Source of the DNA: Sorex araneus
Lineage: Eukaryota; Chordata; Mammalia; Eulipotyphla; Soricidae
Assembly: GCF_027595985.1 (NCBI RefSeq)
Contig: NC_073305.1
Coordinates: 112,799,259 to 112,863,258, forward strand
Direction: 5' to 3'
Length of the DNA stretch: 64,000 nucleotides
Position numbers and translations under genes: made by a program. The notes below the pieces were generated by a model. That model searched no databases, was not told where the DNA came from, and saw only the letters and a list, made by a program, of their open reading frames with translations. Below, piece by piece: positions 28,549 through 41,028 of this stretch. The first letter of the stretch is position 1; the number at the start of each line of letters is the position of its first letter.

Positions 28549-31500
28549 ACACACATACACACATATACATAATGGCTGTTATGTGCACTATAGGAGTGAA
28601 GGGAAATTTCACGTTACCAAAAAAAGATGGAAGGGGAAGTGGGTAAGAATTTTGAAAGCTGGGGCTAGAGCAATAGCACAGGGGGTAGGGTGTTTGCCTT
28701 GCACGCGGCCGACCCAGGTTTGATTCTCAGCATCCCATATGGTCCCCTGAGCACTGCCAGAGTAATTCCTGAGTGCAAAGCCAGGAGTAACCCCTGTGCA
28801 TCGCCAGGTGTGACCCAAAAAGAAAAAAAAATTTGAAAGCTGTTTTCACTTTGCTATTACTAAACTTAACTGGTTGGTTGTCTATATCAGCACTACTCAA
28901 TCTCTTTTACACCTGCCATATATACTAGCCCAGTGGACTGGCAGTTACAATCAAGGTGGTAGATGAGTGGTTTTTAATCCTTTCTAAACCTGCAAACCAA
29001 AATCAGTCTGTGGACTGGTGGAGAAAGACCACTGGTCTATACAGTGGCTCTTAACTAAGGACAATCTGAATACATTTTCTGTAAGAAGGGGAACTATTAG
29101 CTACTGAAAATCCTATAAAGTATAAAATAGCCCACTATATTAAATAATTACATGGCCTAAAATGTCAATGGTTCCAAAATTAACAGCCTCCTAATTGTTA
29201 ACAATCTATAACAAAATACATTATTGGTTCTTTGTACTTAAGAGAAAGGACATACCTGTACCATGGATAGACAAAGTTTTCCAACACTAATTCAAGAACC
29301 TGCATAAAAATTATTTTTAATAAAAATAAAATTATTCAAACAATTCTGGAAAAATAAAATATACCACTAAATATATTAGTCAAGAAAAAATTTATTACAC
29401 CAAATACTGACACTCAATACCATGTTTTGACATAACAAGCGTGTGGCTGTCCATCTTACACAGTCATTGTGATGAAGAGAATGTGTTTGGAAAATGATTT
29501 TTAAAAAAAACACCAAGAATGACATATTGCTCCTTGATATTTTAGCTGATATCAAGTATAGGATGATACACACATTTCTAAGTATTATCACAAGAATAAA
29601 AAAATTAAATAACTTTGTCCTGACTCTGAAGTTCTAATGGGGAAAAAAGTGCTATACAAAGAAAAATAGTAACAACCTAGTCCTTTGTATTTCTAACTTT
29701 CTCTGTAAGTCAATAGTCCCAAAATAAAAATGAAAGAAAAAGTAGATAAAAATTATTTTAAGGGGCTGGAGCTACAATGTAGCAGGCAGGGCAGGCAACC
29801 CAGGTTCGATCCCCTGCATCCCATATGGTGCCCCAGGCACCACCGGGAGTGATTCCTGAGCACAGAGCCAGGGGAGTAATCCCTGCGCACCACCAGGTGT
29901 GGCCCAAAAGCCAACTAAAAGAATTTATTTTAAAAAGAGTCCAAATTAAGTGCCAGTGTTTAACTTTGAATGGAGAACAGTGACCAAAAGGGAACTTCTG
30001 AGGTTGATATTATTCTGTTATTCTTTTGTGGGAAGGACTTGGGTAGGGAGATTCACAAAGGGCAATACTTGGGAGACCATGCAGTGCTAGGAATGAACAA
30101 GGAGCTCCTGCATGCAAAGCAGGTATTTCAGTCCTTTGAGCCATCTCCCAGGCCACAATATTTTGTTTCTTTACACGGGAGTTAATGACTTAAACATGTA
30201 AATTTTGTAAAAATGTTAGCTGTACACTTAAAATCAGTATTAGTTCTGTGTGAAAAAAAGGAAAAAGAAAAAAGAAATGGTCGTTGTTAAACTTTCCAAT
30301 TTTTGAGTTTGGGTATAGAAACATGTTTTAATTTTTTAAATGATGAGGTAAAGGGCTAAAAAAATTAGCAGGTAGGGCACTCACTTTGTATGCACCTGAC
30401 CCGGGTTCAATCCCTGACATCTAATAAAGTCCGAGTATCTCCAGGAGTATTTCCTAAGTGCAGAGCCAGGAGTAACTCCTGAGCATCATCAGATATTATT
30501 TAAAAACAAAACAAAAAAAGACCCAGTGGGCAGTTAAGTTTTAAAAACAGTAGAAATGGTTGGGGAAATAGTCCAGTGGCAGACCATTATGTCAAGCACA
30601 TGCAAGGTGCCACTGGGAGTAACCCGAGCACAGAAGCATCACATGGTGTGACCCAGAAAAAAAAAAAATCCGACTTTCTATTGTCTTATAAGAATTACTA
30701 TTAGGGCACCTGCCATGCAGCAGCTGAGCCAGGTTTGAGCCCCAGCACCCTGTAAGGTCCCCAGAGCCTACCAGGAGTGATTCCTGAGCACAGAGCCAGA
30801 AGAAGGTTCTGAGCACTGCTGGGTATGACCCCAAAACAAAACAAACCAAAATATAAATAACTAGGTAGGGCCAGAGATATAATACAAAGGTTAAAGCACT
30901 TCCCTAGCAGGCAGCCACAGCTCTGGTTCAAACCCTACCAGTACATATAGTCCCCAAGCAATACCAGGTGTGGTCCCAAATGTAGAACAAAAACGAAAAA
31001 ACAAAAAATGAAAATAAAAATAAATAACAGGCAAGCATTGCTTTCTTTGGCTAAAAGATCCATTTAAAGAGACAATTCAAAAACATTTTTAATTTATCAC
31101 TCGTTACATTTGTGTGCTTCTGTGATGTGAAGGATTATTTTGCCTCTTGGATCACACCTGATACTGGCTGGGACCACAGAGCAACACTGTCATTCCTGGA
31201 AGTACTTTGGGAAACAAAATGTAGATTTCTTAATAATCAACTACCCAGCCAAAAACTAATTAGACAACTTAATAAGATGTTCCATGATGGACTGGAGAGA
31301 GAGTACAGAAGTTAAGGCACATCTTGCACGTGGCAGAACCCTTATTTGATCCTAAGAGAACCACAGAGATAGGAGTGGTTACCAACAGGTGTGGCCCAAA
31401 AAACAACAAAACAAAACAAAAATGTTTCATGGGCTGGGGCTAAAGTACTAGTATGGAGCGATAGTACTAGTATGACAGTATTAATATGGCAGGTAGGGTG

Positions 31501-34500
31501 TTTGCCTTGCACACGCCCTATGGGTTCAATCCCCGGCATCCCATATAGTCCCCCAAGCACTGCCAGGGGTCATTCCTGAGTGCAGAGCCAGGAGTAAGCC
31601 CTGAGCACTGATGGCTGTGACCCCCCACCCAAAAAAAAGCCAAAAAAAAAAGTTTCATGATTAAATTTACATAGGTACTTAACATTTTACATTTGAGTGT
31701 ATGTGGCATATTAAATCTATTACCTCTGAAAGGGATGCATCCACCTTAGAAGAAATTTTCAGGTCTAGCCATGGCTGGTAGTTTTCAAGTAACAAGGCAG
31801 GTCTAAAAAAAAAATCAGACAATTAAATCTTTTGAACCTAAAATATAATTGGGAAGATTAACAAATAAAAATGCTGATATAACTTACCTATGTCGTTTAC
31901 ATTTTACTTTACCACAAACAGCACAGCTACGACCTTGAGGAAATAATTCTTGAACTCCTAATTGCTAAAAAAGAGAAATTTAAGGAAGAAAAAGTTTATC
32001 TTTATATACCACCTTTACTAACAAAAATAAACCTTTAAAGAACTCAAAAATGCATAAATTCAGGACATTTTTTATTCCTGTCTGTTTAGATACTGAAACA
32101 ATACTTTGTAATACATAACAATTGCAAACTAAACTATCAACTGACGAACATATCGAATGAAATGTTTTATGATAATTAAGACAAACTTCTAAGTTTAGAA
32201 TTAAGGTGAACTGAGGCCAGAGCTATAGTACAACAGGCAGGGCATTTACCTTGCATGTGGGTTTGATCCCTGGCATCTCATATGGTCCCTGAGCACTTCC
32301 AGGAGTGATCCCTGAGTGCAGAGCCAGGAGCAATCCCTAAGCACTGGCAGATATGCAGTTCTGCCCCCTCCAAAAAACAATTTCTTAATTAAAAATAAAA
32401 CTAAGGTGAATTGTTATGGTTCTATAACTATGAATGTCAATGTCAATGTCAATTTTAAAGTGATATTCTAGTGGAAAGAAAAAGGAAAAATATTTTCTAT
32501 TTCTCTCAAACCTCAACTTCAATGGGAAAGAAGATAAGTGATAAGCTATTAAAGTGCCAGACTGATTATAGGCAACACCGTCAGCTGAATTGCCTCTGAG
32601 TGAAAATGCCATCAAATCTGAGTAGTACTTTGGATAATTATCAAAGATTTCAAATCCTCATCTACTGACTATGGACTTTACCTACTAGAGAAACATTCAA
32701 TATCCTACTCCTTTACCAAATTTCAGAAACACAAATTGCTTTGACTAAGCAAACTATACATTGTTTCTATGGAGCAAATGGATTAAAAGCGTTAGATAAT
32801 TTAACCCAGATTCCCTAATTGCATTTGTGCCTGAAAGTCACTTGGAAAGCTTTTAATTAAAGTATTGATTACAAGGTTTAATTGTAATCATTAAAATTTT
32901 AAATTAATTTAACAAATGTTGATTACAAGGTCCTGACCCAAAATTATTCAATCAAAATCTCCTCTTTCCCTGCCACCATGGAACTGCACAGTGGCAGAGG
33001 CTTGGGTGCATTCAAGATTCCACTGTACTTGTAATCCACCACCAAGGTCATAAAAAGGAACTGCTGCTAGAGGTGTAATGGACAAGTGCACTGCTTTACA
33101 AGAGGTGCGGAAGACTGCTCTCATTCACAATGATATCACACAAGGAGTTCCCGTAAAATTGCCAAAGCCTTAGAAATGCCAACCCATCTTTGTGTGCTTG
33201 CATTTAACTGTGATGAGTCTATGTATATCAAGTTGTGAAGAAACTTCGTGCTGAAGGGTCAGATCAACCCCACTAAGGTAGATGATACAAGAAACTAGGG
33301 GAATGGATCAGTCTCTATAAAATTGACAAAAGGAAAACCCTGTAAAGTGGTTGGCTGCAGTTGTGTTGTAATTAAGAGACTCTGGCAAAAAAACACACAG
33401 GCCAAGGATGTCACTGAGGAATATTTCAAATGCAATAAATGAATAAATAAAAATTTGAGTTCTTAAAAAAAAAATCTGACAACAGGGTCTAGAATCTACT
33501 TTTGTAAGATTCTACTAGCAATCTCTATCATATAATCAGCTTCAGGAACCTACGTTTTTATTTACTGCCTAAAAGTTACTATTAGATAGACCACACTTTA
33601 AATTGTGAAATTCAACTTTCTGGTAACTCTGGATTTTGTTTTACAGATCCTCCTAGGAGAACTACATAAACACATATGCAAACTTCATTTTGAGTGTTTT
33701 CTAATGTCCTCCATTATTAAACAGATCTTTAAAATCACTTCTTTAACATGCTTTCAATTCACTTAAAGAGAACATATAAAATTTACCTTGGGTTTATGTT
33801 TTATTGTGAAGAATATATTTGGTAAAAGAGAATCAGGTCCTAATGAGCAGTAGAATGTGACAACTCCAGCAACAAATGACCAGAAGATCATTAGAATATG
33901 AAAATACCTTAAGAATAATGAAAACAGTTATCAGAATTTTAAAAAAAACTAGTACTCTTTTCCTACATTGTTTTAATAAGCATTTAAGCAACTACCCTAT
34001 CAGATTGAAGCAATTTCTCTAACCAAGGTTTTCTACATTTATTAACCTTAAGAACCATAGTGAATGCTATCAAGATTTTCATAAAGTATAGATAAGTGTT
34101 CTCAATACAATTTGGTACTTATTTTGTTTAATATATAAACTACCTATACTTCTACATTCTAATAATAATATAACCACCAAAATTATTTCTCGTGATATTA
34201 AAAAAAATTTACCAAGTGCCTACTTTTAGTGCTCAGCACAGTGCTCAGCAATGAAGATGAGAGAGAAAAAGAGCAGGGCCAATGTCTCTATTTGCATAGA
34301 AAATACTAATAGGTATATCCAGTAAACAAACAAAGCACTATGCAATGTGACTGTATGTTCTATAATGGCAAAGAAAGAATTTATGATATGAGAACATCAT
34401 ACGCAGAATATACAACTCTATCTAAAAGTACAGAAAGCTTTTCCACCACTGTTAGAAAGTAGTGTTTAAGGGAAAAAACTAAAAATTGAATGAGAGACAA

Positions 34501-37500
34501 AAGAAGACAGGCTAGTAAAGTGGAGCAGAGAAAGGGAATTCAAACATTAGCAAGTTACTGAAAAAGCTGAGCACAGTTCGAGGAAAGAAGTGGCTTCAAG
34601 ATTATGCTGACAGCAAACACCAAACAAAAACCAGATGATATAAATCATGTTAAAATGTCCCCCTATATGGGTAGCCCTAACATTCTACTGTTCTGAAAAT
34701 ACACAAAGTTCAGTTAACAATATTTTGTGAAATATCAGCTCCCCAACAACACAATTCAAATTCCAATCACCATATGCTGTGAGATGAGAATGAAGAGACA
34801 ATCTACAAAGGAGGTGGTAATGAAAGTACTGGCTTTATTTCAAATCTTGGTTCTATGTCTCGCTGAGACCCAGTTAACTCTCCAGTGTTTTCTGCACTTA
34901 CATAACCATCCAAAAGACGGTTGCTAAATCTATTGTAATTTGAATTTGCTAGCTACCATCAAAAGTCCTAAGCAAATCCTGTGAGACAGTGAAGTTTTAA
35001 GATTTTTTAAAATTAAGTTTTACGAAGGGGACAGGAGATGCCTCAAAAGGATGGCACATATGCCTTGCTTACAGCTAACCCTGATTCAACCACCTGCACC
35101 ATATATGGTATCCCAAGCACCAACAAAAGTGATCCCTGAGCACAAAGCCAGGAGTAAGTCCTGAGTCCTGCTGGGTGAGGAAAGAGTAGTAAGTAGAAAA
35201 TCAAATTTTGTGACCTATGATGAAGTGATTCACAGTGTAAATCAATAGTATGATAAAAAAAAAAAGTCTGTCAGGCAAAATACCAGCGATCACTACCAGA
35301 GTCCACAAAAAGTGAGTTATCTCTATGTGGAGTTGTCCTCTGTGTGATATAATAGAACAAACAAAGCCCTGCTAAAGTATTTTTGCAACAAAAAGCAAAA
35401 TTTAATTTTAAATCCAACTGAAGACTGGAGAAATAATATAGCAGCTAGGACACTTGACTTGCACGTGGTTGACCTGCATTTGATCCCCAGCACCACACCA
35501 GGATTCCCTGAGCCCTGGCAGAGTGAACCATGAGCAGAGAGCCCCAAGCATTAATGGGTGTAGCCCCAAATACAAAAATAAATAAAGGAAACTAACTACT
35601 CATAAACTAATCCCTGCCTACAAAAAATATTGAGGTGAGAATTTTAAAAAAGAGAAAGAAATGCCAGTAGCAACAGTACATGGGCTTAAAGAACCAGCCT
35701 CACACAAAGTTTTTTGTCAAAGAGTTCAAATTGTCAGTGTCGCACAATGCCACAAGAGCAGTCCTGACAGTTTTGCTGTTGGAGATACCCAGCTGAAAAA
35801 CTGCCAGCCATATCAAAGCCAGTGTGCACAAGCACCACAATAGCAGGGGAGGCCCAGTGAGCACTGCCACTACAAAGATGTACACGCACAATGGACAACC
35901 CCTGTCGAGCAGTACAACCATGGCTGTGTGCTTCAACATGCCAGGGTGAGCACATATGGATGCACTACAACTAAAATAAGAGTAGGGGCTGGAGTGATAG
36001 CACAGCAGGTAGGTACGGCCAACCTGGGTTTGATTCCCAGCATCCCATATGATCCCCTGAGCACCTCCAGGAGTAACTCCTAAGTGCACGAGCCAGGAGT
36101 AGCCCCTGTGCATCGCCGAATGTGACCCAAAAAGAAAAAAAAAAAAAAGAATAAACCTCATGCACATCACGCAAGCCCCACAGATAAAAAATGGGTTAGT
36201 ACCAGAGTCAGCCAAGGAGCATTCCCTAGGCACTGCTTTATCATCATCAAGTGGAAAGACAAGGGGGAGAGGGAATTTTAAAAAAATCACCATGAGGCTG
36301 GAGCGACAGCACAGCGGATAGGGCATTTGCCTTGCATGCAGCCGACCTGGGTTCAATTCCCAACATCCCATATGGTCCCCTGAGCACCGCCAGGACTAAT
36401 TCCTGAGTGCAAAGCCAGGATAAGCCCTGTGCATCACCAGGTGTGACCCCCCAAAAAATAAATAAAAATTAATTAATTAATTAGAAATCACCATGATGAA
36501 ACCATCAGTCAAATTCAGAATATGAATATGACCCAGTTTCTAAAAGAAGTCAATGAAGAGAGAAGCAGGTGAGGAGGCATGTTTTGGATCTAGGTTGACA
36601 ATGCCTTCTTTATAAGTCAAATACTAGCTGCTTTTGTATGGCCCTCAAGCTAAGGAAACATTTAAATGTTCAAAGGTTTGCTTTTTTTTAAAGGAAGCAG
36701 GTCTTTGGGACAAATATTATGGGGGTTAAGGCACTGGCCTTGCACGCCATGGACCCTGATTCATCCCCACCACAATCATCCCAAGCACTTCCAGGAGTGA
36801 CCACCAAGCAAAGAGCTAGAAGTAGCCTATAAGCAATGTCTAGCATGGTATAAACCCCAACCAAAAACACACCAAATGGGACCAGAGATACAGAAAGGAT
36901 AAGGTGTCTGCCTTGCATGCAGCTGACCAAGGTATGATCCCTTGCACTGTATATGGTTCTCCCAGACACCTGGAAGTGATCCTTGAGCACAGAGCCAGAG
37001 GTCCTTTGCACGGCTGGTGTGGCCCAAAATCAAAACAAACAAAATACTTTGCAAACTCTTGTTCTAGATTATAAGAGATATGAAAAAGCAGCTAACATAG
37101 TGAGTAGGCCTTACTTAGTTCCTGATTAAAGCAAAAGTGCAAATTTATACACTTTAGGAAATATTATAGTAGCTTTTTGATATTAAATAACTACTGTTAA
37201 TTAAGATTGTTATCTTCAGGTTTTCTGTAGAAATGATTTTTTTAAAGAAAGAAAATTAAAAGTTTTAAAAACATGCAATATATGGTTGATGTCTGAGCTG
37301 AGTGATTAGTGCTAAGAAGTTTCTTGTACTTTTACAGCTTGGAAATTTTCTGAACTGATAACCTTAAAATAATTTCGAAACATTTAATAATCAGTGCTTG
37401 AGGTGAGGGATGGGTCAGCAATAGATATCTGGCTTACAGGCATAAGGTTACAAAATTCAATCACCAGCATCGTTCTGGTACAACTGCTGCTTCAGCATGT

Positions 37501-40500
37501 CTGGTGCCTTAGCAGTGTACAATCACTGCAGTGGAGAAGAGGAAGGAAAGGAAAGGAACCTGATAATTAGATGAACTGGGAAGAAATAAAGGATAAAATT
37601 AATAAGGCCATTAAGGTCTAAAATAATAATGAGACAAAAAATTAAGAAAATCATATCCTAAAAAAGGCAAGGGTACTTGGGATCTATAGCCTAACCAGAA
37701 AAGGCTTATAAAAAGGTAGAGACAGGTTTGCTCTTGAAGCCTTTGCTCATTCTCCCCTGAACACATATCACTTGCTTGTCTCTATGTCTGCTCGTTTTTT
37801 CCACTCTAGAGGAGCCCAATGTTCTTTAGAATATTTACTTCCTCGGGGCTGGAGCAATAGCACAGTGGGTAGGGCATTTGCCTTGCACGTGGCCGGCCTG
37901 GGTTCTATACTCAGCATCCCATATGGTCCCCCGAGCACCGCCAGGAGCAATTCCTGAGTTCATGAGTCAGGAATAACCCGTGCATCACCGGGTGTGACCC
38001 AAAAAGAAAAAAACAAAAAACAAAAAAAATCACCGGGTGTGACCCAAAAAGAAAAAAACAAAAAACAAAAATGAAATAGAATATTTACTTCCTCTTTTTC
38101 GCTCTTCATGACTTCCTATGAAAATTCTGCTCAATAAAAGCTATTGTGTTCACTCCTCCCCCCCCCCAAAAAAAATTAATAAAAAAGGGAGACCAATCAA
38201 ACACTATATCAAAGAGAAAGAATAGATATATGGGGGCAGAAACATAGTACAGAGGGTAGGGTGTTTGCCTTGCATACGGCCAACCCATGTTCAATCTCTG
38301 GCATCTCATATCTCATATGATTTCCCGAGCACCATCATAAGTAATTCCTAAGTGCAGAGTCAGGAGTAACCCCTGAGCATTGCTGAGTATAACACAAAAA
38401 GCCCCCCCAAAATATATCACACACAAAATATATCATATATATATATGAATGGATAAGAATGCAAGGGGAGAGTGCAAGGGGGATTGGAGAGATAAGTACA
38501 GCAAGTAGGGTACTTGCCTTTCACATGGATGACCCGGATTTGATTCCCAGCACCGAATATAGTTTACCAGTCTCAAGGAGTGATTCCTGAGAGCTGAGAC
38601 CTAGGCACCAATGCTGAGAACTGCCCAAAATCAAACAAACAAAAATCCATGGATAGAGTTGGGAAGGGGCAGAGAGACAGTCAAGGTCCTTGCTTACAAA
38701 TGATAATCAGTTGCATTCACATCACACAGTTCCAAAGACAGCCAGAAGGAATCCCTTGGCACCCCTTCACCCCATAAAAAAGAATGTGTTTAAGTAACAG
38801 GGGAGATAGCACAAAAGTCTAGAGCACATCTAGCTGCGAAGGCACCTGCTTTCATGGCTGGCACAGCATGGTTTTCCAAGTATCACTTGACCATCTTGTA
38901 TAGCCATGGTGGTCCCCTGCTCTACTGGGGAGATTCCCATTTCACTTAAAAAAAGAAAAAGAAAGAAAGAAGCTGGGGAGATAATATACAGTGGGCAGGG
39001 TGCTTGCCTTGCACACAGAGGACAAATGTGGCCCCTGAGCCCCACGAAGAGTGATCCCTGAGCACAGAGCTAGGAGTAAGCACCACCAAATGTGGCCCAA
39101 AAACAAACAAAAGAATAAATTAAGGTGGGGCCGGAGCAATAGCACAGCGGGTAGGGCGTTTGCCTTGCACGTAGCTGACCGGGGTCCAATCCCTAGGATC
39201 CCATATGGTCCCCCAAGCACCGCCAGGAGTAATTCTGAGTGCAAAGCCAGGAGTAACCGCTGAGTATTGCTGGGTGTGACCCAAAAAGCAAAAAGAAAAA
39301 AAAATTTTTTTAAAAAGGTAAGGTTAATATTGGTACCAATCTTATTGTGTTGTAAGAATAAGAGACAAATCAACTTCAAACATTTAATGAGAGAACATTC
39401 TATGAGCTGAGTCACTGTCACTGTCATCCCATTGCTCATCGATTTGTTCAAGTGGGCACCAGTAACATCTCTCATTGAGAGACTTATTGTTACTGTTTTT
39501 TGGCATATCCAATATGCACAGGTAGCTTGGCAGGCTTTGCCGCATGGGCTCGATACTCTCGGTAGCTTGCCGGGCTCTCCAAAGAGGGGTGGAGGAATCG
39601 AACTCAGGTCGGCCGCGTGAAAGGCAAATGCCCAACCGCTGTGCTACGAGCTGAGTACATCCTTGTATTAACCAAGTAATCATCAAATATTCAAATCTTG
39701 CTATTTATAGATGAGGGAATGTGACAGATGAAAGTCAGACCACTTTTCCAGAGCCTGGAAATGTTTCCAGAGCCTGGTAATGGTTTACTGGTAAATGGAG
39801 GAGACAGAATCAAATTTTTATAGAAAAACTTTCCAATTTAAATTGTTCAACTACTGCTTGGCTTGCTCTTCAAGCACCTGTTCTCCCTTGAAATGTTATC
39901 TCATTTGCTTGCCTCTATGTCTCTTTGCTTTTCCACTCTGGAGAAACCAAGTTCTCTCTTAAACACATACTTCCTCTGTCCCTCTCCCCTCACATTTGCC
40001 AAAATATGTTCCAATAAAAACTCTTACTTCATATAAAGAAAAAAAAGTTCAACCACAATAAAATTGTATCAATGATTAATAAAAACCCTTTTTGTTTGTT
40101 CCACACTCCTCCCTACCCGGTTGTGCTCAGGGCTTACTCCTTGCTCAGTGTTCAGAAATTGCTGCTGGAGGGGCTCAGGGGACCGTATGTGGTGCCAGGG
40201 ATTGAATCCCTTTCATCCCAGTGCATGAAAAGCACCTGACCAGCTGTACTATCTCTGAAACCTACATGAAACGTTAATAATATACTAGGCATAAACAGTT
40301 ACAAAGTGTTTATTGCTAGTACCTTATTGAAATTAATTTAATACTCAACATTCAAATGGTCAAATATACAAGTCTGTAGAATTTTTTTCTCATACGTCTA
40401 GTTTATCCTAAAATATTGAACAGATGAGAGCAGTACAGAATTTAAATATATATGATATGCTTTCCAGTTTTTTAATATTTTTTAAGGCTTTTGGGCCACC

Positions 40501-40997
40501 CCCAGAGACTTTACTTCCAACTCCGTGCTCATTCCTAGATGTGTTCAGGGGACATGTAGCACTGGGGACTGAACACAGGCATCCAGAATGCAAAGCATGT
40601 ATTCCAGTCCTTTGAGTTATCTCCCTGGTCCAGTGCTCTTTTACAAATCACTTATAATGGTCAAAAGGTCATATTCATTTCTCTTTTCACAAGCCCATAA
40701 TCAATTTATATGAAAGAAAAATGTGTATAGTAGGAGCCAGATAGATAGTACAGCATGTAGGCCAACCTGGGATCGATCCCTGGCTTCCCACAAGGTCCCC
40801 CAAGCCCTGCCAGGAATAATCCATGAGCCTACAGAGCCAGGAGCTAAGCCCAGAGTACCAATGAGTATAACCTAAAAACAAAACAAAAAACAAAACAAAC
40901 ATATATGTTAAATAACACTATGAAATATCGTTATGTATATGAGTGCAGGGCTATTAAAAAAGATTAACTTCAAAATGTTATTGCAAGTATCATCATC

Positions 40998-41028
<31 letters not shown>

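Larger units (their letters stand above)
27077..29255. repeat. SNX14 intron 5: SINEs, GT microsatellite, DNA-transposon traces
   Basis: SOR 27516-27700 nested at the head of 27706-27855 (plus), 27868-28058 (minus, flanked by AATTCACA-type repeats) and 28230-28393 (minus). Next is (GT)17 at 28513-28546 followed by CA repeats, then SOR 28662-28831 (plus). About 28880-29120 (CAGTGGCTCTTAACTAAGG) suggests hAT/MER5-type remnants, low confidence. Confidence 0.72.

Noticed and set aside
35661-36371. Minus-strand frame of 223 codons in intron 1
   Set aside because: Most of it runs through two SOR copies (35984-36150, 36296 on); the remaining part has no recognisable domain or flanking splice signals.
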